DNA of 45,258 nucleotides from CAYQPF01 sp964419225. GTDB lineage: Bacteria > Cloacimonadota > Cloacimonadia > Cloacimonadales > CAYQPF01. How positions within the stretch are numbered: position 1 is the first letter of the stretch; the number at the start of each line of letters is the position of its first letter. Under the pieces are notes generated by a model. It worked only from the letters and a program-made list of their open reading frames with translations. It was not told the origin of the DNA and searched no databases. Below, in pieces: positions 31,027 through 39,894 of the stretch. The stretch lies in the NCBI GenBank assembly GCA_964419225.1, contig CAYQPF010000023.1, forward strand, positions 1-45,258, given 5' to 3'. A program made the translations under genes and the position numbers.

Positions 31027-33693
31027 ATGAGGAGAATAAAAGTGGGGAAAATAGATAGTCCAATAGAGATTAATTATAAGAATCTGAATAAGACAATTAT
31101 ATATACTGTGGTTTATTACCTGGTAGTATTCATATCATGTTTTTTCCTATTTCAATACAGTGTGCATAAATATCTAAATTACTCCAAGTTACAGATGCGG
31201 ACAGCTTTAGTTGAAAAAGTTACAATTGCTTTGGATGTTATCAATCCTCTGCGGGAAGATTATAAACGTGGAAAGCTTACAAAAGCTGAAGCCATTGAAA
31301 ATTGCAGGCAAATAGTAAAAAGAATGGTGTTTGAAGATGAGAATGGAAAGAATTACATTTTTTTAGCTAATCTGGATGGAATATCTTTGGCGAGTCCGTT
31401 AAGGCCAGAAGAGGAATTTACAAATCTGACCAACATCCCGGATTCAAAGGGAAATCATACTCTGCGTAACATTATAAAAGCTGTCAAAAGAAATCCTGAT
31501 GGAGCATTTACAGAATACATTTTTCCTCATCCAAAAACCAGAAAAGAAGAACTAAAATTATCTTATGCGGTCATGATACCTGAACTTGGGATATTTCTTG
31601 GAACAGGCACGTTCATGAATACTTATTTGAAATCGCAATTTGAGATAATTCGAGCCAGCATAGTAATATGGATCATAATTATTGTTTTGATTTTGTTACC
31701 CTTAATCAGTTTTTTTGTAGCAGTTTTATCCAGAAACAGAATGTTGAAGAATGAGATTTTGAAACGCGTACAAATATCAGAGGAATTGAAGATAAAGGAA
31801 GAAGATTTATCAATAACCTTAAAATCAATTGGAGACGGAGTTATTGCCACAGATCGGAGTGGGATAATACTCCGGCTGAATCCAGTTGCCGAGCATTTAA
31901 CAGGCTGGAAGAGTGAGGATGCAATTGGCAGGTTAATTACAGATGTTCTCAAAGTATATGACAGCGAAACCGGAGAATTGTGTGAAAACCCAGTGGAAAA
32001 TGTGTTAGTGAGTGATGGAGTTATTAAGGCTTGTACGAAAACAATTTTGGTTTCTCGTAATAATATGAGATATAATGTTTCCAATGTAGCATCACCTATT
32101 AAGAATGCAGAAGGAGAAATCAGGGGAGTAGTATTTGTAATTCGTGACATAACAGAGGAAAGTAAGCTTAGAGAAGAAGCGAAGCAGAAAGAAGAGATTT
32201 TCCGGATAATCTTTAATACGAGTCCCTATGGTGTAACGATAGCAGAACTTGAAACCGGGAGATATATAATTACAAATAATGCTCATTTGGAGGCAACCGG
32301 ATACACAGAAGAAGAGACAATCGGTAAAACTCCCTTGGATTTAAAGTTATATGCGGATGACACCCCATATTTAAATTTTATTGAAATGATAAAGGAAAAA
32401 CAGTTTGTTCATAACTACAACTCCAAAATTTACTCCAAAAAGCGGGAAGTTATCCATATCCTTTTTTCTGCAAAAGTGATAGATTTCATGGGAAAAAAGT
32501 GTCTAATGGTGATTAGTTCAAATGTCACAGAAATGGTAAATTTGCAGGAGCAGTTAAATCATGCACGAAAAATGGATGCAATTGGACACCTTGCCGGAGG
32601 TATAGCACATGATTTCAATAACATGCTTGGTGCGATAATGAATGCTACAGAATTGATGGAAATATATAAGGATGATACGGCTCAAGTTGATATGTTTAAA
32701 CAAATGATTTATGAATCTGCTGAGAGGGCATCCAGTTTAACAAGCAAGTTATTAGCTTTTGCCCGCAAAGGAAAAATTGAATCAACTCCGGTTGATGTTC
32801 ATAAAGCGGTAAATGATGCAGTGGAATTGTTAAGAAGTACAATAGATAAGAAAATTGAAATATCTTTGGAACTTAAAGCAGAACATTTTCAAGTTACAGG
32901 GGATATATCTCAACTCATGAATATCTTTTTGAATTTAGGTATTAATTCCTCACATGCAATGGTTGATGGAGGCAAACTCAAATTCAGTAGCAAAATAGTA
33001 GAGCTTGATGAGAGTTTTTGTGATGCCACAACTTTCCATTTAGTCCCAGGTTCCTATATTTTAGTGGAGGTAGAAGACACCGGGTGTGGAATTCCAACTG
33101 AGAATCTGGAGAAAATCTTTGATCCCTTCTTTACTACTAAAGAGCAGGGTAAAGGGACAGGCTTGGGCTTGGCATCAGTATTTGGTTCAATTCAGGAGCA
33201 TCACGGAATGGTTGCTGTTTATAGTGAAGTAGGTAAGGGGACAACTTTCCACATATATTTACCTTTATCAGAAAATGTTGCATATTCAACCCCAATTGAG
33301 TATGAATTTGTGAAGGGGAATGGTTCTATTTTAATAATTGATGATGAGGATGTGATCAGGATTACTGCCAAAACTATTCTTGAGTACTTGGGATATGAGG
33401 TTTTCACTGCCAGAAATGGTAAGGAAGGCTTAGAAACTTATAAACAGAGAAGTGAAACGATAGATTTGGTTATATTGGATATGATAATGCCTGAAATGAA
33501 TGGGAAAGATTGTTTTATTGCAATTAGAGCCATTAACAGTATGGCAAGAGTAATAATATCTTCCGGATTTTCCAAGGAAGAAGATGTAAAGGAACTCATG
33601 TCAAGAGGACTTGCCGGATTTATCAGGAAGCCCTTTCATACATTGGATTTAAGCAAAATCGTCAGTGAAGTACTTAGTTCGGACCGCAAGTAA
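31027..33693 (+). CDS. Hybrid sensor histidine kinase: Cache-PAS-PAS-HisKA-HATPase-REC
   Basis: An 888-aa inner-membrane sensor. TM1 (~24-45) and TM2 (~205-230) enclose an extracytoplasmic single Cache domain (FEDENGKNYIFLANLDGISL and LGIFLGTGTFM), which suggests a small-molecule ligand. Two PAS domains follow (~255-375, starting LSITLKSIGDGVIATDRSG, and ~385-500). The dimerisation domain has GHLAGGIAHDFNN, with phospho-acceptor H528. The ATPase has DTGCGIP and GKGTGLGLASV. The C-terminal receiver has D818 in VILDMIMPEMNG and a KPF lysine motif. No output gene is adjacent. ATG at 31027 lacks a ribosome binding site, but AGGAG inside the reading frame stands 7 nt before GTG 31042, which may be the true start. 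Confidence 0.92.
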   Translation: MRRIKVGKIDSPIEINYKNLNKTIIYTVVYYLVVFISCFFLFQYSVHKYLNYSKLQMRTALVEKVTIALDVINPLREDYKRGKLTKAEAIENCRQIVKRMVFEDENGKNYIFLANLDGISLASPLRPEEEFTNLTNIPDSKGNHTLRNIIKAVKRNPDGAFTEYIFPHPKTRKEELKLSYAVMIPELGIFLGTGTFMNTYLKSQFEIIRASIVIWIIIIVLILLPLISFFVAVLSRNRMLKNEILKRVQISEELKIKEEDLSITLKSIGDGVIATDRSGIILRLNPVAEHLTGWKSEDAIGRLITDVLKVYDSETGELCENPVENVLVSDGVIKACTKTILVSRNNMRYNVSNVASPIKNAEGEIRGVVFVIRDITEESKLREEAKQKEEIFRIIFNTSPYGVTIAELETGRYIITNNAHLEATGYTEEETIGKTPLDLKLYADDTPYLNFIEMIKEKQFVHNYNSKIYSKKREVIHILFSAKVIDFMGKKCLMVISSNVTEMVNLQEQLNHARKMDAIGHLAGGIAHDFNNMLGAIMNATELMEIYKDDTAQVDMFKQMIYESAERASSLTSKLLAFARKGKIESTPVDVHKAVNDAVELLRSTIDKKIEISLELKAEHFQVTGDISQLMNIFLNLGINSSHAMVDGGKLKFSSKIVELDESFCDATTFHLVPGSYILVEVEDTGCGIPTENLEKIFDPFFTTKEQGKGTGLGLASVFGSIQEHHGMVAVYSEVGKGTTFHIYLPLSENVAYSTPIEYEFVKGNGSILIIDDEDVIRITAKTILEYLGYEVFTARNGKEGLETYKQRSETIDLVILDMIMPEMNGKDCFIAIRAINSMARVIISSGFSKEEDVKELMSRGLAGFIRKPFHTLDLSKIVSEVLSSDRK

Positions 33694-33800
33694 AATAAAG
33701 CTCCTTCTATGCTAAACCTAAATTTATTTCCATAGTAGTACAGTAGCGATACTCAGATTTGGTGTTTTCAGCAATCGTTAGCGGCGACTGCTAAAATATC

Positions 33801-33828
33801 TTGACAGCCCAAGAATTCGAATTATCTT
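33801..33828 (+). promoter_or_regulatory. Promoter of clpB
   Basis: TTGACA (33801-33806), 16-bp spacer containing the palindrome AATTCGAATT, TATCTT (33823-33828). No CIRCE element is seen, so heat control by HrcA is not evident. Confidence 0.5.
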
Positions 33829-33848
33829 ATCGCTATAAAGGAGGTAGA

Positions 33849-36425
33849 ATGAATTTAAACAGATTTACCATTAAGTCCCAGGAATTACTGGAAGCGACAC
33901 AACAACTGGCCTCTAATAAGCAGCATCAGGAGATTACAGGCCTCCATATTTTATTAACGATGTTGAATCAGCCGGAAGGTTTAATTTATCCTTTGATTCA
34001 GAAGATAACCCCGGATTTGGATAAGATCAGATTTCAGGCAGAAGACGGCTTGAAGTATTTACCGAAAGTGACAGGCGTATCGCAAGTGTATTTATCAGGC
34101 GAAGCCAACAATATTTTAAACGGTTCAGAACAGGAAGCGACAAAACTCCAGGATGATTTTATCAGTGTTGAACATATCTTTTTGGCAATGCTGGAGAAAG
34201 GGGAAGCCTGTGCTAAAATATTAAAGAATAACGGAGTGAGCCGGGACAGAGTTCTGATGGCTTTGAAGGAACTGAGAGGCAGTCAGAATGTGACAGATCA
34301 GAATCCCGAAGCGAAGTATCAGGCCTTGGAGAAGTATTCCCGCAATTTAACGAGAATGGCCAGATTGGGTAAACTTGATCCGGTAATTGGACGTGATGAA
34401 GAGATCAGAAGAGTCATCCAGATATTATCCAGAAGGCGGAAGAATAATCCTGTGTTGATTGGAGAACCGGGAGTGGGGAAGACGGCCATAGTAGAAGGAC
34501 TTGCCAGAAGAATTATTGATTTGGATGTGCCTGAATCTCTAAAGAATAAGGATTTGCTGGAACTAGATATGGCAGCTTTGATAGCGGGAGCAAAGTTTAG
34601 AGGCGAGTTTGAAGAGAGGCTGAAAGCAGTATTAAAAGAAGTTGAATCCTTAGAAGGTCAGATCATATTATTTATAGATGAATTACATACAGTTGTAGGG
34701 GCCGGAGCAGCAGAAGGTTCTGTGGATGCCTCTAATATGTTAAAGCCGGCTTTGGCCAGAGGTAGTCTGCACTGTATCGGTGCAACGACTTTTGACGAAT
34801 ATCGTAAATATATTGAAAAAGATCCGGCATTGGAGAGAAGGTTTCAGATGGTGCAGGTTAATGAACCGTCTGAGAATGATACGATTTCCATATTGCGGGG
34901 AATTCAGGATAAATACGAAGTACATCACGGTGTACAGATCACTGACAGTGCTTTGGTGGCAGCAGCAGTGCTGTCCCACAGATACATATCCGACAGATTT
35001 TTGCCTGATAAAGCTATTGATTTGATCGATGAAGCCTGTTCTAAACTGAGGATGGAGATTGATTCACTTCCGGTTGTTTTAGATGAAATTATCAGAAAGA
35101 TAAGACAACTGGAGATCGAGAAAATCTCGACTAGTAAAGAAAATGATAAGTATAATATTGAACGGTTGAAGAAAATTGAAAAAGAAATGGCAGAACTGAA
35201 GGATCAGGAAAAAGTACTAAAAATCAATTGGGAAAATGAGAAAAGTCTGATCTCTCAGGCCAGGGCATTAACTGAAGAAATTGAAGGACTTAAATCAGAA
35301 ATAGAATTATATACAAGACAGGGCAACTTGGAGAAAGTCGCTGAACTGAAATACGGGAAATTAATCAAGAAGCAAAAAGAATTGGAAGAGATGCGGACAA
35401 AGATTTCGGAAATCCCTCCCGAAAAGCAACTGTTGAAGGAAAGAGTGGATGAATCCATGATTGCCGAAATTGTTTCAAAATGGACAAACATTCCCTTAAC
35501 CAAGCTTTTGGAAAGTGAAATCGGAAAACTCATGACTATGGAAAGTGAGTTAGCCAAAAGGGTTGTCGGACAAAAAGAAGGAATTCAGGCGATTTCAGAG
35601 GCTATCCGCAGGTCCCGGAGCGGGTTGTCAGACCCCAATAAACCCATAGGTACTTTCATGTTCCTGGGCCCGACCGGTGTCGGTAAAACAGAATTGGCTA
35701 AGACCTTGGCTGAGTTTTTATTTGAGACAGAAAAAGCTTTGATCAGAGTAGATATGTCCGAGTTTATGGAGAAGCATTCAGTTGCAAGATTGATAGGTGC
35801 ACCTCCGGGTTATGTGGGCTATGAAGAAGGCGGATATTTGACAGAGTTAGTCAGACGCCGTCCTTATAGTGTGATCCTGTTTGATGAAATAGAAAAAGCA
35901 CATCCTGATGTGTTCAACATCTTTCTGCAGATTTTTGATGATGGAAGGCTCACTGATAATAAAGGGCGGACAGTTGATTTTAAGAATACTGTGATCATCA
36001 TGACCTCTAACATTGGTTCACAACTGATTCAGGATGATCAGGATCTTTCGGAAAATGATTTGAATATTCAACTGAGGAACAGTTTAAAGCAATATTTCAA
36101 ACCAGAGTTTATCAACAGACTGGATGATGTGATTGTTTTTCATAAGCTGGGTCAAGAGCATATCGCAGAAATAGTCAGGATCCAATTAGATATTCTGGTG
36201 GAAAAACTGGCAGACCGGAAAATTATTCTGCAGTATTCACCTGATGTATTAACCTGGGTGGCAACGCACGGTTATGATGTAACCTTTGGAGCAAGACCTT
36301 TGAAGCGGATAATTCAAAAAGAGATTGAGAACATGCTGGCGAAAGAGATCATTTCCGGGAAAATGCTTGAAGATAAGGCGTACCTGCTGGAAGTGGCCGA
36401 AGATAAGATAGTGGTCAGTGGGTAG
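33849..36425 (+). CDS. clpB: ClpB disaggregase (AAA+ chaperone)
   Basis: 858 aa from ATG 33849, which follows AAAGGAGGTAGA; an in-frame upstream extension lies in the promoter. Layout: N-terminal double Clp_N domain (~1-150), AAA-1 with Walker A GEPGVGKT (from residue 205) and Walker B IILFIDELHT, middle coiled-coil domain (~400-520; ERLKKIEKEMAELKDQEKVL), AAA-2 with Walker A GPTGVGKT (607-614) and Walker B VILFDEIEKAH, then the C-terminal D2-small domain. No IGF/IGL ClpP-binding loop, as expected for ClpB rather than ClpA or ClpC. It should act with DnaK to dissolve aggregates. DnaK, DnaJ and GrpE are not in this window. Monocistronic, with a bidirectional terminator shared with efp. Confidence 0.96.
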   Translation: MNLNRFTIKSQELLEATQQLASNKQHQEITGLHILLTMLNQPEGLIYPLIQKITPDLDKIRFQAEDGLKYLPKVTGVSQVYLSGEANNILNGSEQEATKLQDDFISVEHIFLAMLEKGEACAKILKNNGVSRDRVLMALKELRGSQNVTDQNPEAKYQALEKYSRNLTRMARLGKLDPVIGRDEEIRRVIQILSRRRKNNPVLIGEPGVGKTAIVEGLARRIIDLDVPESLKNKDLLELDMAALIAGAKFRGEFEERLKAVLKEVESLEGQIILFIDELHTVVGAGAAEGSVDASNMLKPALARGSLHCIGATTFDEYRKYIEKDPALERRFQMVQVNEPSENDTISILRGIQDKYEVHHGVQITDSALVAAAVLSHRYISDRFLPDKAIDLIDEACSKLRMEIDSLPVVLDEIIRKIRQLEIEKISTSKENDKYNIERLKKIEKEMAELKDQEKVLKINWENEKSLISQARALTEEIEGLKSEIELYTRQGNLEKVAELKYGKLIKKQKELEEMRTKISEIPPEKQLLKERVDESMIAEIVSKWTNIPLTKLLESEIGKLMTMESELAKRVVGQKEGIQAISEAIRRSRSGLSDPNKPIGTFMFLGPTGVGKTELAKTLAEFLFETEKALIRVDMSEFMEKHSVARLIGAPPGYVGYEEGGYLTELVRRRPYSVILFDEIEKAHPDVFNIFLQIFDDGRLTDNKGRTVDFKNTVIIMTSNIGSQLIQDDQDLSENDLNIQLRNSLKQYFKPEFINRLDDVIVFHKLGQEHIAEIVRIQLDILVEKLADRKIILQYSPDVLTWVATHGYDVTFGARPLKRIIQKEIENMLAKEIISGKMLEDKAYLLEVAEDKIVVSG

Positions 36426-36470
36426 TAGAGAAGGGAAAGGATTGAGTCATGAGTGGCGAAAAGGGAACAT

Positions 36471-36510
36471 TTACACCGACTAACACTGACAATCACTGAC
36501 GAACACTGAC
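36471..36510 (+). repeat. Decamer tandem tract, 4 units
   Basis: Units TTACACCGAC, TAACACTGAC, AATCACTGAC, GAACACTGAC, each ending CACYGAC. It lies between the clpB stop and the terminator. It shares the CAC(G/T)GAC core with 30161-30200 and 30841-30880. Confidence 0.85.
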
Positions 36511-36555
36511 AGGAGATGAGATCCGCGGATAATGCTACAGAGATAAAGAAATAAA

Positions 36556-36583
36556 AAAGGGCGAACTTGAGAGTTCGCCCTTT
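36556..36583. terminator. Bidirectional terminator between clpB and efp
   Basis: AAAGGGCGAACT (36556-36567), TGAG loop, AGTTCGCCCTTT (36572-36583). Short T-runs follow on both strands. Confidence 0.85.
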
Positions 36584-36600
36584 ATCATAAGAATATTTGC

Positions 36601-37161
36601 TTAAATTCTTTCGATGTAATCGCCGGTACGGGTATCAACTCTGATTCTGGTGCCGACTTCGACGAAGAAAGGAATGCTGATGGCAAGACCTGTGTTCGTG
36701 GTAGCAGACTTGCTATTGGAAGCAGCTGTATTGCCCTTAACATTTGGTTCGCATTCCACTATTTCCATTTCGACAGTAATAGGTAAATCAATACCGAGGA
36801 TATTGGAATTCATATCCATGAGCATGGTCACTTCAATATTTTCAGTGAGGAATTTTTCTAAATCACCGATGACATCGTTAGGAACAGAAATCTGTTCGTA
36901 AGATTCCTTATCCATGAATACGTAGAAATCTCCATCGTGATAGAGAAAGTTCTTTTTTGTTTTTTCAGCTTTTACTTCATTGAATTTATCACTATCTCTG
37001 AAAGTGTTATCAATTACTCTGCCGTTTTTGAGACTTTTAAGTTTGGCACGGGTAAAAGCAGGGCCTTTACCTGGTTTAACATGAAGGAATTCAACTATTT
37101 CATAAACGCTATCTTTAAATTCTATCAGCATGCCATTTCGTAAATCTTGCATGGTTGCCAT
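36601..37161 (-). CDS. efp: Elongation factor P
   Basis: A 186-aa protein with the three-domain EF-P fold. The N-terminal KOW-like domain has the modification loop HVKPGKGPAF, giving Lys32 (equivalent to E. coli K34) for post-translational modification. The middle OB domain contains LMDMNSNILGIDLP and VEMEIVECEP, and the C-terminal OB domain has the signature FFVEVGTRIRVDTRTGDYIERI-like end. EF-P relieves ribosome stalling at proline stretches. A Lys at the loop tip implies a lysylation-type or other lysine-based pathway; no EpmA or EpmB gene is in the window. The ATG is at 37161, with GGAGTAAA upstream. Divergent from the pyrE fusion operon. Confidence 0.96.
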   Translation of the reverse strand: MATMQDLRNGMLIEFKDSVYEIVEFLHVKPGKGPAFTRAKLKSLKNGRVIDNTFRDSDKFNEVKAEKTKKNFLYHDGDFYVFMDKESYEQISVPNDVIGDLEKFLTENIEVTMLMDMNSNILGIDLPITVEMEIVECEPNVKGNTAASNSKSATTNTGLAISIPFFVEVGTRIRVDTRTGDYIERI

Positions 37162-37252
37162 AAATCTTTACTCCTAAATCATTTTGTTCCAAAAGATTAT
37201 GATAAGGATTTTAGGCAAGAAGTTTTTCACAAATAGTAGTAAGATTTTTTAA

Positions 37253-37279
37253 TTGACATAAACAGCAGTAGTTTATTAC
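37253..37279 (+). promoter_or_regulatory. Promoter of the DUF2007-pyrE operon
   Basis: TTGACA (37253-37258), 15-bp spacer, TATTAC (37274-37279). The spacer is short, so the call is tentative. It lies in the 147-bp divergent region with efp. Confidence 0.45.
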
Positions 37280-37308
37280 GCTCAGAAAAAAGGGGGATAA
37301 GTAGTTAA

Positions 37309-38133
37309 ATGATTACAATTGCTATATTTGATAATGTGATGGAAGCGAATATCATCAAAAACTGGCTCCTTGATAACGGAGTAACATGTTTTTTACAAGA
37401 CGAACATATTTTGGCAGTTAACCCTTTTTTATCACCGGCAGTTTATGGAATAAAGTTACAGGTAGATGAGGAAGATGAAGAAACAGCAAAAGAAGTTATG
37501 GCAGTATATTATGACACAACCAACATTCAGGAAGAAGATGCTAGAAATTTATCAGGAGATATTATGAATAATACCGAACGGATCCTTAAAGAATGTAATG
37601 CCTTATTGGAAGGGCATTTTAAACTTACATCAGGCAGACACAGCAATTTCTACATAGAGAAAATTAAAATAATTAATCAACCGGACAAAGTGGCTTTATT
37701 ATGTAAAGAATTAGCTAACAGATTGTCAGATTTGGAAGTCGATGTAGTCGTCGGACCTGCTTACGGTGGAATAGTGCTGGCCTTTGAAGTAGCCAAAAAT
37801 TTAGGCAAGAAATTTGTTTTTACTCAAAGAAAAGATGATGAAATGTCTATCAGAAGTGGTTTTGAATTAGAAGCCGGAATGAAAGCTGTGATTATTGAAG
37901 ATATCGTCACAACCGGCGGAAGTGTAGTGGAAGTAATGGAATGTCTGAAAGCCAAAGGAATAAGCGTCGAAGCTGTCGGAGTAATCGTGGACAGATCTAA
38001 CGGTAAGACTGATTTTGGTGTTAGGACAGAAGCACTTCTGACTGTTGATATAGAGAGTTATGAACCGGAGAATTGTCCGTTTTGTGCAGAGAACATACCG
38101 ATGAGTGTACCTGGCTCCAGCGATAAAAAATGA
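37309..38133 (+). CDS. pyrE: DUF2007 domain fused to orotate phosphoribosyltransferase
   Basis: A 274-aa fusion. Residues ~1-70 match the DUF2007 family (putative signal-transducing protein): EANIIKNWLLDNGVTCFLQD, then YGIKLQVDEEDEETAKEV. Residues 86-274 are a complete OPRT: LTSGRHSNFYIEKIKI, VVGPAYGGIVLAFEVA and the PRPP loop VIIEDIVTTGGS. OPRT makes orotidine 5'-phosphate from orotate and PRPP in pyrimidine synthesis. The C-terminus has a C-x-x-C pair (CPFC). Striking detail: an AGGAG (37554-37558) stands 5 nt before the in-frame ATG at 37564 (Met86), exactly where OPRT begins, so a separate short PyrE could also be made. First gene of a five-gene operon; the methyltransferase start overlaps its stop by 4 nt. 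Confidence 0.88.
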   Translation: MITIAIFDNVMEANIIKNWLLDNGVTCFLQDEHILAVNPFLSPAVYGIKLQVDEEDEETAKEVMAVYYDTTNIQEEDARNLSGDIMNNTERILKECNALLEGHFKLTSGRHSNFYIEKIKIINQPDKVALLCKELANRLSDLEVDVVVGPAYGGIVLAFEVAKNLGKKFVFTQRKDDEMSIRSGFELEAGMKAVIIEDIVTTGGSVVEVMECLKAKGISVEAVGVIVDRSNGKTDFGVRTEALLTVDIESYEPENCPFCAENIPMSVPGSSDKK

Positions 38134-39284
38134 ATTTCATTGTAATAGATACGTATAAATGGACTGAAGAAGAACTCTTTTACTTAAGAGATTTCTTCAG
38201 ATTACGTTTTCTTCAGGACGAAATCAGGTATTGGATAATTACGGATCAGTTAGCAATTTTTGAAGAAATTCGCCACAATTCTTTAGAAGATAAAGATTTG
38301 GAAGATCCCATATCACGTCTGATTTTAATAACGGACATGGATTTGTTGCAGAATTATCCCGCTGTAAAAGTAGCTCTAATATGCAAAGAGTCTGACAGAG
38401 CTGTTCCAATACCAGTGAATTCCGAAACTAAGAAATTTGTTCTGGCAAATGTTGAAGAAGATATTGAACAAAAGATCAAATTATCTGAGAAGTATCTTAT
38501 CAAAAAGCCATCTTACAACGATACATATTCTTCTTTTGCCCAGTATTATGATGAATATATGAGCCATGTTTCATACGAAATGTGGGTGGAAAACATCTTG
38601 GATATTTACAACAAAACTTGTCATCGCAGCCCTGAGAGTATCCTGGAACTGGCTTGCGGTACTGCCAATGTTTCCAGATTACTGATGAAAAGGGAATTAA
38701 AAGTGGAAGCTTCTGATATTTCCGAACAGATGTTGAAAATGGCTTATTCCAAGAAACATACACCTTATTTATTTAATGCTAATATGGTGGACAAACTGGA
38801 ATCAGAAAAGTACGATCTGATCTTAAACTTATTCGATAGTATCAATTATCTGAATGATCACAGTCAGTTGACTAAGCTTTTTGACAGAATCAGGATTGGG
38901 TTGAAAGCTGGTGGTGTGTTTATCTTCGATATTTCCACCTTAAAGAATTGTGAAGATAATTTTGACGGATTTGTGAACATTGAAGATAAGAAAGATATGT
39001 ATTTTATTCATCATTGTGAGTTGAACCGGAAGAAAATGGTTATGAAAACCTGTCTTACATTATTTCAAAAAGTGAAGAAGCAGTATCAAAGAAAAGATGA
39101 GAATCATATACAAAGGGTTTATTTAGCAAAGGATTTGGTAGAATTAATCGGGAAAGCAGGCTTAGAGCTGAAAGCGATATATTCTTTTCCTGTAGAAAAG
39201 AACCTGCTGAAAGATTCTATTAGAGATTTGGATCGTAAATATACCAGACTTTTTTTTGTGATAAAGAAAAATGAATTTATTTGA
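38130..39284 (+). CDS. SAM-dependent methyltransferase with uncharacterised N-terminal domain
   Basis: A 384-aa protein. Residues ~1-120 form an N-terminal domain I do not recognise (alternating strands and helices, for example RLILITDMDLLQNYPAVKVA). Residues ~125-375 are a class I methyltransferase starting with YSSFAQYYDEYMSHVSYEMW. Motif I is ILELACGTANVSRLL, motif II is VEASDISEQML, and the LNLFDSINYL and GGVFIFDIST segments correspond to the catalytic-site and post-motif strands. The substrate is unknown. The ATG overlaps the pyrE stop (ATGA), and the end overlaps rnhB by 14 nt, so it is in a tightly coupled operon. Confidence 0.85.
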   Translation: MNFIVIDTYKWTEEELFYLRDFFRLRFLQDEIRYWIITDQLAIFEEIRHNSLEDKDLEDPISRLILITDMDLLQNYPAVKVALICKESDRAVPIPVNSETKKFVLANVEEDIEQKIKLSEKYLIKKPSYNDTYSSFAQYYDEYMSHVSYEMWVENILDIYNKTCHRSPESILELACGTANVSRLLMKRELKVEASDISEQMLKMAYSKKHTPYLFNANMVDKLESEKYDLILNLFDSINYLNDHSQLTKLFDRIRIGLKAGGVFIFDISTLKNCEDNFDGFVNIEDKKDMYFIHHCELNRKKMVMKTCLTLFQKVKKQYQRKDENHIQRVYLAKDLVELIGKAGLELKAIYSFPVEKNLLKDSIRDLDRKYTRLFFVIKKNEFI

Positions 39285-39894
39285 AAATCAGAAAGAATTT
39301 GAAGAGAAATACTTTTGTATTTCAGGAACAGATGAAGCTGGCAGAGGACCTATTGCAGGACCGGTGGTGGTCAGTTCGGTTGTTTTACCCAAAAATAGTT
39401 GTATCAAGGGTATAAATGATTCCAAAAAGTTGTCTAAAGCAAAAAGAGACTACTTTTATCAATGGATTGTCGAGAATGCCACAAGCTATTCCATTAAAAT
39501 TATTTCACCCGAAGAGATAGATAAAATTAATATTTTACAGGCAACTCTCAAAGGAATGAAAGAAAGCTTGTTAGGATTGTCCTGTAAACCTGATCTGGCT
39601 TTGATAGACGGGAATCATATTCCGCGGGTTTCTGATTATAATTTACTGCCTGTGATCAAAGGAGACGGGAAATATGCTGTTATTGCAGCAGCCTCAATAT
39701 TAGCGAAAGTGACCAGGGACAGAATAATGGAAGAATTGTGTCTGGAGTATCCCTGTTATGGTTTTTCCAAACATAAAGGATACCCGACAGCCGTGCATTT
39801 GTCTGCTATTCAGAAGCATGGAATTTGTGATCATCATAGGAAGAGTTATAAACCTGTGAGCCAATTATTATTAACATTTGAGGATATGGAATAA
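39271..39894 (+). CDS. rnhB: Ribonuclease HII
   Basis: A 207-aa enzyme that cleaves the RNA strand of RNA-DNA hybrids and single ribonucleotides in DNA. The catalytic D-E-x-G-R-G motif is TDEAGRGPIAG (D21, E22). GINDSKKLS matches the family segment GLxDSKKLS, the third acidic residue lies in LALIDGN, and AAASILAKVTRDRIM, then YPCYGFSKHKGYPT, complete the family pattern. Length is normal. It begins 14 nt inside the methyltransferase gene and its TAA is directly followed by the ATG of the hybrid kinase gene, so it is co-transcribed. Confidence 0.95.
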   Translation: MNLFENQKEFEEKYFCISGTDEAGRGPIAGPVVVSSVVLPKNSCIKGINDSKKLSKAKRDYFYQWIVENATSYSIKIISPEEIDKINILQATLKGMKESLLGLSCKPDLALIDGNHIPRVSDYNLLPVIKGDGKYAVIAAASILAKVTRDRIMEELCLEYPCYGFSKHKGYPTAVHLSAIQKHGICDHHRKSYKPVSQLLLTFEDME

